In this document: positions 25,461-35,700 of the stretch, piece by piece | How positions within the stretch are numbered: the first letter of the stretch is position 1 | Layout of the letters: each line of letters begins with the position of its first letter | Assembly (NCBI GenBank): GCA_017625255.1 | Contig: JAGALK010000063.1 | Coordinates: 1 to 51,787 of the forward strand | From: Lachnospiraceae bacterium | Lineage (GTDB): Bacteria > Bacillota > Clostridia > Lachnospirales > Lachnospiraceae | Direction: 5' to 3' | Length of the DNA: 51,787 nt | The notes under the pieces: model-generated | Told to the model about the DNA's origin: nothing | The model's input: the letters and a program-made list of their open reading frames with translations, nothing else | Databases searched by the model: none | Program-made: the position numbers and the translations under genes

Positions 25461-26831
25461 TTACTTTAAAAATTTTCTTATCCAAAAGCTCTTCCACTTC
25501 GCATAAGGCTGATAACGCACAGGAACATCTATCCATGTACCTCTTTCTACAATACTCTTCTCATGAGAAAAACACTCAAATCCTTTCTTGCCATGATAAC
25601 TGCCCATTCCACTTGCGCCTACGCCGCCAAAGCCAAGCTCAGAGCTTGCGATATGCATAATCGTATCATTGATACAGCCACCGCCAAAGGATATATTTTT
25701 TAATGCCCAGCGTTTGAATTTTGCATCCTTTGTAAAAAGATAACACGCCAAGGGCTTTTCGTAATGTTCAATGATTCCTAAGACATCTTCTCTCCGCTGA
25801 AAGGTAAGAACCGGTAATATCGGACCAAATATCTCTTCCTGCATAACCAACGAATCTAAGGTTACATCCTCTAATACTGTTGGTGCAATCTGTAAATCCT
25901 CTCGATTTCCATAGCCGCCGAACCGAATGTTTTCTGCCTGTATCAGCTTCATAATGCGATGATAGTGCTTTTCATTGACAATGCGCGGATAATCCGGATT
26001 TTGTAACGGTTCATTTCCTAGCATCCGGATAAATTCCTGCTCTAAGCACTGTAAAAATGGCTCTTTGATATTCTCATGCAAAAGCAGATAATCCGGTGCC
26101 ACACAAGTCTGACCGGAATTTAATATTTTACCAAAGGCAACTCTTTTGGCTGCCAGCCTGATATTTGCTGTTTTATCTACAATACAAGGACTCTTTCCGC
26201 CAAGCTCTAAGGTAACAGGTGTAATATGCTTTACTGCCTTTTGCAATACTTCTTTTCCAACGGCTGCGCCGCCAGTGAAAAAAATCTTATCAAACCGACA
26301 ATCTAAAAGCTTTTGATTTTCTTCTCTGCCGCCTTCTATTACCAATACATATTTTTCAGGATACAGCTCTGTAAGCATCTTTTTTAACACTTTAGAAACC
26401 GTCGGTGCATATGCAGATGGCTTTAACACCACGCAGTTTCCCGCTGCTATAGCGGAAATTAATGGTTCTAGGCATAATAGAACCGGATAATTCCAGGGTG
26501 CCATAATCAGAGTTACTCCATACGGCTCTGGCATGACATAACTTTTTGCCGGAAAATGTAATAACGATGAATGCACATATTTTGGATACATCCAACGAGC
26601 TAAATGCCGAAGATTATAGGTTAATTCGGATAAGGTAAGTCCAATTTCTGCCATATATGCCTCTGACTTAGACTTATGCAAATCCTTCTGTAAGGCTTTG
26701 ATTAAATCCTTTTCGTATTTCCGGATTCCTGCCTGCAATTTCAACAGTGCAATTCTTCGGAATGCATAATCTTTTGTTCGACCACTTGCAAAAAATTTGT
26801 GCTGACGCATCACCGCTTTTTCAATTTCCAT
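25461..26831 (-). CDS. Aldehyde dehydrogenase, class 3 (ALDH3-like)
   Basis: A 456-residue NAD(P)-dependent dehydrogenase oxidising aldehydes to acids. The motifs are intact: MAPWNYPVLL (cofactor pocket), K137 in VVLKPSA, the FFTGGAAVGK loop, general base E209 in VTLELGGKSP and catalytic C243 in LNSGQTCVAPDY. The length and the C-terminal extension match the ALDH3/YwdH group of mostly medium-chain or aromatic aldehyde oxidisers. GGAGG lies 6 nt before ATG 26831. It starts 47 bp after the glucokinase stop and could share its transcript. The exact substrate is not readable. Confidence 0.92.
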   Translation of the reverse strand: MEIEKAVMRQHKFFASGRTKDYAFRRIALLKLQAGIRKYEKDLIKALQKDLHKSKSEAYMAEIGLTLSELTYNLRHLARWMYPKYVHSSLLHFPAKSYVMPEPYGVTLIMAPWNYPVLLCLEPLISAIAAGNCVVLKPSAYAPTVSKVLKKMLTELYPEKYVLVIEGGREENQKLLDCRFDKIFFTGGAAVGKEVLQKAVKHITPVTLELGGKSPCIVDKTANIRLAAKRVAFGKILNSGQTCVAPDYLLLHENIKEPFLQCLEQEFIRMLGNEPLQNPDYPRIVNEKHYHRIMKLIQAENIRFGGYGNREDLQIAPTVLEDVTLDSLVMQEEIFGPILPVLTFQRREDVLGIIEHYEKPLACYLFTKDAKFKRWALKNISFGGGCINDTIMHIASSELGFGGVGASGMGSYHGKKGFECFSHEKSIVERGTWIDVPVRYQPYAKWKSFWIRKFLK

Positions 26832-26878
26832 ATGAACCTCCTGCTGATTTTAAAGCATCTATAACTGTTTCCTATTAT

Positions 26879-27817
26879 TTACTCTAAAATCATTTGTACG
26901 CATCCATACATTCCTGCATCATTCCCTAATGTTGCCAGTGCAAACTCTGCATGCAGACAGGTATGGAAAGCACTTTCTTCAAAATATTTTTTCACGCGAT
27001 CTGTAATAATTGTTCCTGCTTTAGAAACACCGCCGCCGATTACGAAAATCTCCGGATTTACCACGCAGGCAATATTTGCAAGGGCTCTTCCTAAGATTTT
27101 TGCCATTTTCTCTACCACTTCCTCTGCTACTGCATCTTTTGCTTTTGCAGCATCAAAAACATCCTTTGCTGTCAGTGGATTATATGTGCGAAGCATTGTT
27201 TCATCCGCATTTTCTTCTAAACGAAGCTTTGCTAAACGAACAATACCTGTTGCAGAAGCATACTGCTCTAAGCATCCATGCTTTCCACAGCCACAAGTAG
27301 CTGTTTCCTCTTCATTTACATTCATATGTCCGATTTCACCACCGGCACCTTTGCTTCCGGATACCATTTTGCCGCCAATGATAATTCCGCCGCCTACACC
27401 TGTGCCAAGTGTAACCATCACAATATCCTTATGTCCTTTTCCGCCGCCCTGCCACATTTCGCCTAGGGCTGCAACATTTGCGTCATTTCCTACTTTTACC
27501 AAAAAACCTGTGCGTTCTTGCATATCCTTTGCTACATTAAAAATATCCCAACCAAGATTTACACAGCGCTGTACGACACCATCTGCATTTACAGGACCCG
27601 GTACACCAATTCCCATTCCTTGCACTTCATCCTTTTTTATGCCTCTTTCTGTCATTTTTGCTTCGACAGAGGCTGCCACATCCGGCAGAATATTTATACC
27701 ATTATTCTCAGTTCTTGTAGGAATTTCCCATTTTTCGATCATTGTACCTGTAGTTTCAAATAAACCAATTTTGCATGTCGTTCCACCGATATCCACACCA
27801 AAACCGTATTTTTTCAT
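26879..27817 (-). CDS. glcK: ROK family glucokinase
   Basis: A 312-residue cytoplasmic kinase phosphorylating glucose to glucose 6-phosphate. Visible are the ATP loop FGVDIGGTTCKIGLF, the sugar-binding and catalytic Asp in VGNDANVAALGE, TLGTGVGGGI, the zinc site GHMNVNE...CGCGKHGCLEQYAS, and the adenosine motif EIFVIGGGVSKAG. Length and motifs fit the Firmicutes GlcK group better than ROK repressors, since there is no N-terminal HTH. AAGGAG precedes ATG 27817 and a clear promoter lies at 27883-27912. Confidence 0.93.
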   Translation of the reverse strand: MKKYGFGVDIGGTTCKIGLFETTGTMIEKWEIPTRTENNGINILPDVAASVEAKMTERGIKKDEVQGMGIGVPGPVNADGVVQRCVNLGWDIFNVAKDMQERTGFLVKVGNDANVAALGEMWQGGGKGHKDIVMVTLGTGVGGGIIIGGKMVSGSKGAGGEIGHMNVNEEETATCGCGKHGCLEQYASATGIVRLAKLRLEENADETMLRTYNPLTAKDVFDAAKAKDAVAEEVVEKMAKILGRALANIACVVNPEIFVIGGGVSKAGTIITDRVKKYFEESAFHTCLHAEFALATLGNDAGMYGCVQMILE

Positions 27818-27882
27818 TGTCGTATCTCCTTATCTTTTCATAATTCACCTGACTTTAGACGGATAGCTTCATATCCATTTTT

Positions 27883-27912
27883 AGTATAGAAAAATGGCGC
27901 TTAAACTGTCAA
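27883..27912 (-). promoter_or_regulatory. glcK: Promoter of the glucokinase gene
   Basis: TTGACA (27907-27912), an 18-nt spacer and TATACT (27883-27888) on the minus strand, about 65 nt before the start codon. I found no terminator between the PBP gene and this promoter. Confidence 0.75.
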
Positions 27913-27938
27913 TATCATTTCATATCAATTTTGTCATT

Positions 27939-30080
27939 CTAATGCTCTATTTGCTGCTGCTCACTCTGTTCCCGATCATGCGTGTTTTCTTCTGCTTTTT
28001 CCTCATCAGTTTTTTCCTTCGCTTGAGCATCCGCTTCTTTCTCTGCCTTTTCTTCATCCTCGATACCTAGTGCATCCTCTCGGATTTTTTCCTGTTTTTC
28101 AGACTCTAAATAAGGCAGGAATTCCGCCGGTATCAGATTTCTATGGCATTTTTCCATAAAATCCTTCCATATTTCTCCCGGATAGCTTGAACCTGTAAGC
28201 CCCGGCAATTCTTCCGGCATATCATAGCCTACCCATACACTGGTGGTATAATACCTTGTATAGCCTACAAACCAGCCATCTTTATTATCATTTGTAGTTC
28301 CTGTTTTTCCCGCTGATGGCATTCTTTGCAGAGCTAATTCTTCTCCAGTTCCTTCTGTCATAACAGATTCCATCATACTTGTAGTCATACGCGCCGCTGT
28401 TGTACGGTAGACCCTTTTTTCTTCCTGCTTGGTAGAAAGGATTTCATTTCCCTCTGCATCCGTAATTTTGACAATACAGGTAGGCATCCGATAATTTCCG
28501 TCATTTTCAATAGCTGCATACGCGGCTGCCATTTCCACCGCAGAGACTCCATGAGTAAATCCACCTAAGGACAATGCTAAGCGTTCCTGTTCTTCCGCGA
28601 TTTTTGCGAAGTTCATAGCTTTTAAATAAGACATTCCCACCTTTGGTGTTACTTCCTCAAAAAGCTGCCATGCCACTGTATTTTTGGACTCTGCTAAAGA
28701 TTCCCGCAGGGTAATCTCACCACTATATACACCATCTGCATTTACAGGTCCATCCTCTATCTTTTCATCTAAAACTATAGTTTCCGGTGTATATCCTGCT
28801 TCTATTGCCGGTGCATACACAATTATCGGCTTTATGACACTGCCCGGCTGACGATAGCTTTGATATGCCCGATTTAAGGTATAACCATCAAAATCCTGAC
28901 TTCTTCCTCCTATAATTGCGGCTACATACCCTGTTTCATTATCTATACAAACACTGGCACTTTGCAGCTTATATATTCCCTCTTCACTAAGCTCTGTAAA
29001 CTCTAAAAGTGTATTATCCACAGAATTTTGAAGCATTTCCTGCATATCTAAATCAATAGAAGTATAGATTCTGTATCCTGCGGTAAACAACCTTTTCTGA
29101 CACTCTGCGTAGAGCTGGTCATAGTTTTTTTCATAAGCTTCTTTTTCACTGTCTGTTAAAAAAGCCGTCTTAAATTCAAAGCCTTCCTTTTGCATCAAAA
29201 GGCGAATCGCACAATTATAGGTATAGGTTTCTACATAGTTATTTTTCTCATGCTCAGGACGGTTCAAGGTGATTTCTTCTGCTTGTGCAAGCAAATATGC
29301 ATTCTGTGTAATCTTACCATCTTCATACATATTTTTTAATATACGATTTCTTCTGGAAATGGTATTTTCCATATTGGTCAATGGATCATAAAGCGTTGGA
29401 TTATTGGGAATTGCACACAAAAAAGCAAGCTGTGTCAGACTTAAATCCTCTGCATCCGCATTAAAATATCCCTGACTTGCCGCCTGAATACCATAATAAC
29501 CATTTCCAAAATAGATATTATTCATATAGAATTCTAAAATCTGGGTTTTGCTATATTTTTTTTCTAATTCTGTGGCAATAAACATTTCTTCGATTTTTCT
29601 CTGCCATACTCTATCCTGTGTCAGGAAGATATTTCTTGCTAACTGCTGAGTAATGGTACTAGCTCCCTGTGTCACCTCTCCATTTTCAATCATGGCTTTT
29701 ATTGCCCGCAAAATTGCTTTAAAATCTATTCCATTATGCTGATAAAACTTTTTATCTTCGATGCTGACGATAGCTGCACAGGCATCTACCGGAATTTTTT
29801 CATAGCTTAGATAATACACATCCTTTTCGCCTTTTAAGGTGGATATAGTATCTCCATGTTTATCGTAGACTACACTAGTCTGTGCTGATTTAAATGTATC
29901 TTCCGTAGACTCTTTGACAAATGCAATTGCCTCTTTTTGCATCCTTTGTACCTGTGTGGCGTAGCCGCCATAATAGTAATATCCGACTGCTGCAAATACA
30001 AAAAGAATCAATACAATCTGCAGCTTGGCGAAAAACCAGAACAGGCGATATTTCTTTTTTTTCTTTTTTCTATAGGTCAT
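27939..30080 (-). CDS. Class A penicillin-binding protein (PBP1a-like)
   Basis: A bifunctional peptidoglycan synthase of 713 residues with a short basic cytoplasmic tail, one membrane helix (LQIVLILFVFAAVGYYYYGG) and an outer body. The glycosyltransferase 51 domain carries the catalytic Glu in SIEDKKFYQHNGIDF and GASTITQQLARNIFL. The transpeptidase domain has SxxK in RQPGSVIKPI (Ser near 414), SxN in AESKNTVAW and KTG in SAGKTGTTND. The last 50 residues are a Glu/Lys/Gln-rich tail. ATG 30080 is chosen (GAGGAA upstream) over a TTG at 30092. It follows the YhaN-like gene with an 8-nt gap. Confidence 0.94.
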   Translation of the reverse strand: MTYRKKKKKKYRLFWFFAKLQIVLILFVFAAVGYYYYGGYATQVQRMQKEAIAFVKESTEDTFKSAQTSVVYDKHGDTISTLKGEKDVYYLSYEKIPVDACAAIVSIEDKKFYQHNGIDFKAILRAIKAMIENGEVTQGASTITQQLARNIFLTQDRVWQRKIEEMFIATELEKKYSKTQILEFYMNNIYFGNGYYGIQAASQGYFNADAEDLSLTQLAFLCAIPNNPTLYDPLTNMENTISRRNRILKNMYEDGKITQNAYLLAQAEEITLNRPEHEKNNYVETYTYNCAIRLLMQKEGFEFKTAFLTDSEKEAYEKNYDQLYAECQKRLFTAGYRIYTSIDLDMQEMLQNSVDNTLLEFTELSEEGIYKLQSASVCIDNETGYVAAIIGGRSQDFDGYTLNRAYQSYRQPGSVIKPIIVYAPAIEAGYTPETIVLDEKIEDGPVNADGVYSGEITLRESLAESKNTVAWQLFEEVTPKVGMSYLKAMNFAKIAEEQERLALSLGGFTHGVSAVEMAAAYAAIENDGNYRMPTCIVKITDAEGNEILSTKQEEKRVYRTTAARMTTSMMESVMTEGTGEELALQRMPSAGKTGTTNDNKDGWFVGYTRYYTTSVWVGYDMPEELPGLTGSSYPGEIWKDFMEKCHRNLIPAEFLPYLESEKQEKIREDALGIEDEEKAEKEADAQAKEKTDEEKAEENTHDREQSEQQQIEH

Positions 30081-30088
30081 AAAGTTCC

Positions 30089-31603
30089 TCAATCTAATAC
30101 TATTCTATGATAAGGAATGGCATATCTTTCCAAAATATCCAATTCTCTTTTCTGGCAGGAAAATAAAATCAACTGACCGGGATATTTCGCCAGCCACTGT
30201 AAGGTATCAGACAGGCGTTTATCATCATACATACCAAAAATTTCATCGAGAAGTACCGGCATAGGCTCTTCCTTCATTAAAATGCCGCCTACCGCCAATC
30301 GTATAGCAAGATATGCCTGCTCCAATGTCCCTCTGCTCAACTGGTTTATCGGAATTTTCCGATTATTTTCCCATATGTACAGATGGAGTTTATCGTCTAA
30401 AATAATACTGTCATATTTTCCATGCGTAATCTGAGAAAGATTTTTGGAAACTGCCTCATGAAGCTCATCACTGATTTCTTCATAGATATTTCCTGCAATC
30501 CGCTCCATCACATCCATTGCCATTTCATAGGCTTTGATATCTTCATTTAAAGCAATTTCCTCCGCCGTCTGATGTGATAATTCGAATATTTCCTCTTCTA
30601 TATTATAACAACGATTTTCTTTATCCTTCCACTGTTCTTTGATTTGTGCAAAACCTTCTGCTAATTCCTCCTGCAAAAATATCTGTTTCGTACTGGCAGT
30701 TTCTATTTTCCTTTCAAATGGCTTTAACAGCAATATTCCGATTCCACCTAAGGCTATGCATACCGCTCCGGCTAACTGCCAGACTTTGCCCATATTCAAA
30801 AAACCTATACCCAGTAAAAAAATACACAATGCCACTAACAGATAGCAAACTTTCTTCCTTCTGTTTTGTCTGATTCTATCTTTTTCCTTCTGCGCTTCTT
30901 CCTGTTGACGCTTTTTTTCTGCTTCCTGTCTTTTAATGACTTCTGCCAACTCACTATTTTTATGAAAAATAATATCTTTTTTTAATAATTCCGCTTCCAT
31001 TGAAAGCTTTTGTATTCTTTCTTCCCGAAGCTGCTCTAACTGCTTTTTTTCTCTTTCTGCTTCTTTTTTCTTTTTTTGCAGTTCTGCTTTTGCTGCTGCA
31101 ATCTGTACACTTCCCCCACCGGAATTTGATACATCTGCCATATAACTTTCCAGTGCATCTGCTAAAGAATCATCCGCCATAAATCCTGCCTGACGAATAC
31201 AGTAGGTATTTAGATAATTCTCTTTTGTCATTCCGCCAAGAAGCATCTGCAAGTCCCCAAATTCCACAGATAATTCTTCTTTATCTGCCAGATTCTGCAG
31301 CCTTGCTGTCTTTTCCTTATGATAAAAATTCCGTTCCAAACCAAAGCGTTTTCCATCAATTTGCATGACCATACTGCCAGAATAAAAGGATGCACTATTC
31401 CACGGTTCATAGGTCTTATAGATGTCTTCTTTGCTTCTTCCTCTGGCTTTTTCCATGCCAAAAAGCATCCCCAAAAGAAAGGTGTGTACCGTAGTTTTTC
31501 CGGATTCATTTTCTCCATATAGAATATTTAGTCCCGGTGAAAATTCTATGGTTTTATCCTGAAATTTTCCAAAATTTTTAATCTGTATATTCTCAATCCA
31601 CAT
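30089..31603 (-). CDS. YhaN/SbcC-like AAA ATPase with a membrane-like insertion
   Basis: A 504-residue ABC/SMC-type ATPase that probably partners the preceding nuclease in DNA end processing. Walker A is GENESGKTTV near residue 31, the signature motif is LSRGTLEQAYLAIRLA and Walker B is MPVLLDEIFGMYDD near the C terminus. The middle is a coiled coil of only about 150 residues, far shorter than in typical SbcC or YhaN, and contains two hydrophobic helices (VCYLLVALCIFLLGIGFL, then LAGAVCIALGGIGILLL), suggesting membrane tethering. It lies 20 bp after the nuclease gene. Confidence 0.85.
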   Translation of the reverse strand: MWIENIQIKNFGKFQDKTIEFSPGLNILYGENESGKTTVHTFLLGMLFGMEKARGRSKEDIYKTYEPWNSASFYSGSMVMQIDGKRFGLERNFYHKEKTARLQNLADKEELSVEFGDLQMLLGGMTKENYLNTYCIRQAGFMADDSLADALESYMADVSNSGGGSVQIAAAKAELQKKKKEAEREKKQLEQLREERIQKLSMEAELLKKDIIFHKNSELAEVIKRQEAEKKRQQEEAQKEKDRIRQNRRKKVCYLLVALCIFLLGIGFLNMGKVWQLAGAVCIALGGIGILLLKPFERKIETASTKQIFLQEELAEGFAQIKEQWKDKENRCYNIEEEIFELSHQTAEEIALNEDIKAYEMAMDVMERIAGNIYEEISDELHEAVSKNLSQITHGKYDSIILDDKLHLYIWENNRKIPINQLSRGTLEQAYLAIRLAVGGILMKEEPMPVLLDEIFGMYDDKRLSDTLQWLAKYPGQLILFSCQKRELDILERYAIPYHRIVLD

Positions 31604-31623
31604 TTTTTGTACTTTCTTATCCT

Positions 31624-32679
31624 TTATTGCCGCATGGTTTTACACAATGCATCCACGCCATAATATAATGCCTTATTTCGAATGCTATCTTCCGGCATAT
31701 TTTCCATAGCATGTATAAATTTCCCTATCATTTGATTCTCATAATTTTCTTTTAATTTATCAAAATCATAATCCGGTACAAGCTCTTTTGTTACACTAAT
31801 TACTTGATCCATCTGCTCTATTGCTTTTAAATCAAACTCCATATCCGGATCTTTTTTACCGGATAAAATGAATTTATAAATCTGAAACGGCTCTGCGTAG
31901 GAAAGTACTTCTGCTATTTTTTCCTGTAATTCTCCATTTGTCATTTTGGCATGCACCGCTACCGGAAAATGCACATATTCACACTTACGAATAGGATAAA
32001 ACTCTACACTAACTCCCTGCTTTGTCATTTCCCCCATCCAGTATCCGTGCTGTCCTGTATCATTTGGGTCCGATGGCTGCAAAGTACCCGCCATAATCAC
32101 TCGATTTTTTACCAAAACTCCCGGCTTATGAATATGTCCGCATGCCACATAATCAAACCCTTTCTCCACCAGCTTTTCCGGTGAAAAAGGGATATGCTTT
32201 GCATCTCCGCCATGCACCAGCAGAATATTGATTTTGGAAGTATCTAAATCTTCAATTTTATCATAGATAGGCTCGCGGATTTCTCTTCGCCAATAACTTG
32301 CTCCATATACAGATACCTGATCTTCCATAAAATCTACCCGTTCTACTTCCTGTGCGCCTAAGAAGAACACATTTTTTTCCCATTGAAAGGTTCGATAATA
32401 GGAATTCGGGTGCACATAATCATGATTTCCAGCAATAAATACAACCTTTGTCCTTGGTATTCTGCTAAACAGATAATTTACCTCTTTCAACTCCCGAAGC
32501 AAGGGTTGTCTTTGAAATACATCCCCGGAAATCAAGAGAAAATCTATTTTTTCTTTTTCTGCAAGAGCAATAACCTCTGCAAAATTATCCCATAATTCCT
32601 GTTTTCTTCTTTCACTCCATGGCTTTCCTTCGTCGGGAACTGCGCCTAAATGAAGGTCTGCTATATGTATAAAACGCAT
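31624..32679 (-). CDS. YhaO/SbcD-like metallophosphoesterase (DNA repair nuclease)
   Basis: A 351-residue Mre11-family phosphoesterase. The five metal motifs are present in order: FIHIADLHLGA, LISGDVFQR, VFIAGNHDYVH, ILLVHGGDAKH and VACGHIHKPG. The C-terminal region fits the capping domain of YhaO proteins. ATG 32679 is preferred over ATG 32685 because GGGAGG then lies 6 nt upstream. Expected to act as a DNA exo/endonuclease with the downstream ATPase. Confidence 0.88.
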   Translation of the reverse strand: MRFIHIADLHLGAVPDEGKPWSERRKQELWDNFAEVIALAEKEKIDFLLISGDVFQRQPLLRELKEVNYLFSRIPRTKVVFIAGNHDYVHPNSYYRTFQWEKNVFFLGAQEVERVDFMEDQVSVYGASYWRREIREPIYDKIEDLDTSKINILLVHGGDAKHIPFSPEKLVEKGFDYVACGHIHKPGVLVKNRVIMAGTLQPSDPNDTGQHGYWMGEMTKQGVSVEFYPIRKCEYVHFPVAVHAKMTNGELQEKIAEVLSYAEPFQIYKFILSGKKDPDMEFDLKAIEQMDQVISVTKELVPDYDFDKLKENYENQMIGKFIHAMENMPEDSIRNKALYYGVDALCKTMRQ

Positions 32680-32749
32680 CTGCATCCTCCCGTGGTTTTT
32701 GCTTTTTATGTCCTTTTCTCATTATACGCATTTATAACGGCTTTTTCCA

Positions 32750-35700
32750 CTATTTCACGATAACCCGTACCTTTTTATATACACCATTTTGCGCATATAC
32801 ATAAATATAGCACATTCCTTTGCTCTTTGCTTTAACAATACCCTTTTTGCTGACAACAGCAATATTAGAATTATCCGTTTCAAATTTTACTTTACGATGT
32901 CTGCGGATAGTTTTATCCTGCTTTACCTCTGTAGCTTTAAGCTTAAATTTCTCTCCTGTCTTTAAGGTCAGCTTTGCTTTATTTAGCTTTAAGGTCTTTG
33001 CCACACCATATTTTCCGCCCGTAGTGACTGCATGTATAGTTTTAGAGGATGCAATCGTTACTTTTTTGCCGTCTACAAGCTTATAGGCAAGTATTACAAA
33101 TTTGTAATAAGTTCCCTTTTTCAGCTTTTTGTGGGTATAAGAAGTCTTATTTGCCGAAAAGGTCTTGATGTATTCATAAGTATACTTTTTCCCTTTACTG
33201 TTACATCTGTTTCCATAGAGGATATATCCATCTGCTTTCTTAGCTTTTTTCCATTTCAGAGAAATAGAATTTTTTGTGCGTTTATAGGCATTCGCGCAAA
33301 GTGTTTTAAATTCTGCGCCTTTTACATCTTCAGAGCTCTGGGATTTTATTGTCGCATCTGTTGTTAAAAGCACATCCATGGAAATATCTAATTCGTCTTT
33401 TAAATCTTCAATTTTTTCTGCTGTTTCCTCAGACACGCCCAAGCCTGAGGTTATGTCACTTTTTGTTTCATCCTCTGGATTTTCCGGTTTAGCCGGAGTT
33501 TGCGGCATATCGGGATTTTCTGGTTTGGTCGGAGCTTGCGGCGTATCGGGATTTTCCGGTAATTCAGGTTCTTGTGCTTTCTTGCTTATGGTTAAGATTC
33601 CTAATCCCTTTGTAACTTCATAATTATCCACACCGCTAAAATTTACCTGCACATTTTGATCCCATTCTATTGTATACTTTCCTGCTGCATTTGTATCAAT
33701 ATCTGCTTCGATATCTCCATTCTCATTTATTAAAATAAACTTCGGTGCTTTGTCAGCTGTCGGCAGCGGCTCTCCATCGACGATTCCAATATATTCTAAT
33801 GTATATTCTTTGGGCAAAGCTTCTCCGCAAAGGATTGTCATATTCATCGGTGCAACTCTCAATGGTCTTTTTTCAATGGAATATTCGATGACCTTCTCTC
33901 CATAGTATTTTTCATTATCCATTGGCAGAGATATTGTCACCTTATAATCACCGACATTTATCGGAGGAATGGTACTCTTTTCATAAGCTGTTGTATTTCT
34001 GCCTTCATAAATACAAGTGAGAGTATTTATATCTAAACCATCAACAGCAGCAAAACTTCCTGTATATCCGACTTTTGCTTTTCCATCATAGATTACACTT
34101 TCCATTCCCTCTATGCCATCAAAGCTATATGCCTCTTTCTCTTTCACCTCTAAATACTGCAAAGCTTCTGTATTACAATATAACTTGCCGCCACTTTCCT
34201 GTGTATAGATTTTTCTCTGACTATTTTCTTTATCTGGCCCATATATGACATCTAAGCATTTTTCTTTCTTAGGCATCACATAGATATCCGAAACAATATG
34301 CATTACTTCACTGCTTTCAATCTGAATATCTCCACCAGATATATAGATATCACTTCCATTATGTACAATAACTACATTGGCATTTACCCGCACTGTACCA
34401 TCTGAAATAGAAAAACCTCTATAGCCACCTACGAAACCAGCCGGCGAATCAACATCTACCCTTCCGCCTGCTACTTCTATTTTGCCATTAGAATAAAGAC
34501 CATACGCGCCATCTCCTGTCATAACCGATTCTAATTTTCCTCCGGTTACTAACAATGTACTTTCATTTTCATCCACATGGATACCCGATACGCTTTCTGC
34601 CGCAGAATGCAGTCTTACATCTCCGCCGCTTATCTCCACATTGCCATTTGCCATTATACAAGCTGGCATTGCCATATAACCTTCCGGAATTTCATCGATT
34701 TCAATATCCACTATTCCATCACTAATGACAGCCTTTTCTAATGCATTGATACCTTGTCCCCAAGCTGCTGCCGTAAAGGTTCCACCGCTTATAATTGCAT
34801 CGCCCACAACATAAACTCCCTCACGACTGCCTTCTACTAACACATTTCCGTTTAAAAGCTTAAAATTTCCTCTTACCGTCATACATTCATAGGCTTTTTT
34901 ATTGGCAGTTACTGCTTTCACTTCCAAGTCATCAGAACCGTTTATCTCTAAATCACCCTTCAAACATACAGTATCCATAGACTGATCTGCATTTTCCATC
35001 GTACCTGCTTGAATATTTAAGATACCATCACCAATTAGTCTCATATTGTTTGCAGAAATAACACCTCCGCCATAAAATACATTATGACTACAGAAGCTTG
35101 CGGTAATTGTATTGATATTTCGTACTTCTATTTCCAAATCCTTTTCTGCACAAATCGGATCTTTGTAGGCACAAATATGCAGATTATCTATCACTAGCTT
35201 AAGCGAATCCGCCCTTGAATATAAGGTTTGATCTATCGGCTCTTCTGCTGTTCCACCGGTAACTTTCAATGTATCTGTATAGGCATAGGCTGTGCCATTC
35301 TGTTCAAAATAGTTTTCTTCATAAACCACAACACTGCCTTCACTTAAATCTATGGTATCTTTCATCGGCAATGTACTTGGATCTATGATATAACGATAAT
35401 CATACCCCCAGCTTTTTGCAAAATTTTCCGCTGTACTGCCTTCGATTACCCGTAGCTGCAAATCCATATCACATTCATGAAATACAGAACCCAGATAGTA
35501 CATTATACAATCTGTAGATTTTATGGTCACTTCATCCAATCCCCGACAGCCACAAAAAGCCGGCATCATATATCTGACGGTAGTTGGTACTGTTATACGC
35601 CTTATCCTTGTGCAGTTCGCAAAAGCACCGGTACGGATTTCTTCTACGCCTTCTGCAAGCGTCACCTCCGCTAATGCTGTACAATCCTTAAATGCCCTCT

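Noticed and set aside
33470..33560. Short tandem DNA repeat, considered as a separate repeat element or CRISPR-like array.
   Set aside because: It encodes the in-frame Pro-rich linker of the surface protein; there are no spacers. No CRISPR array was seen anywhere in the window.
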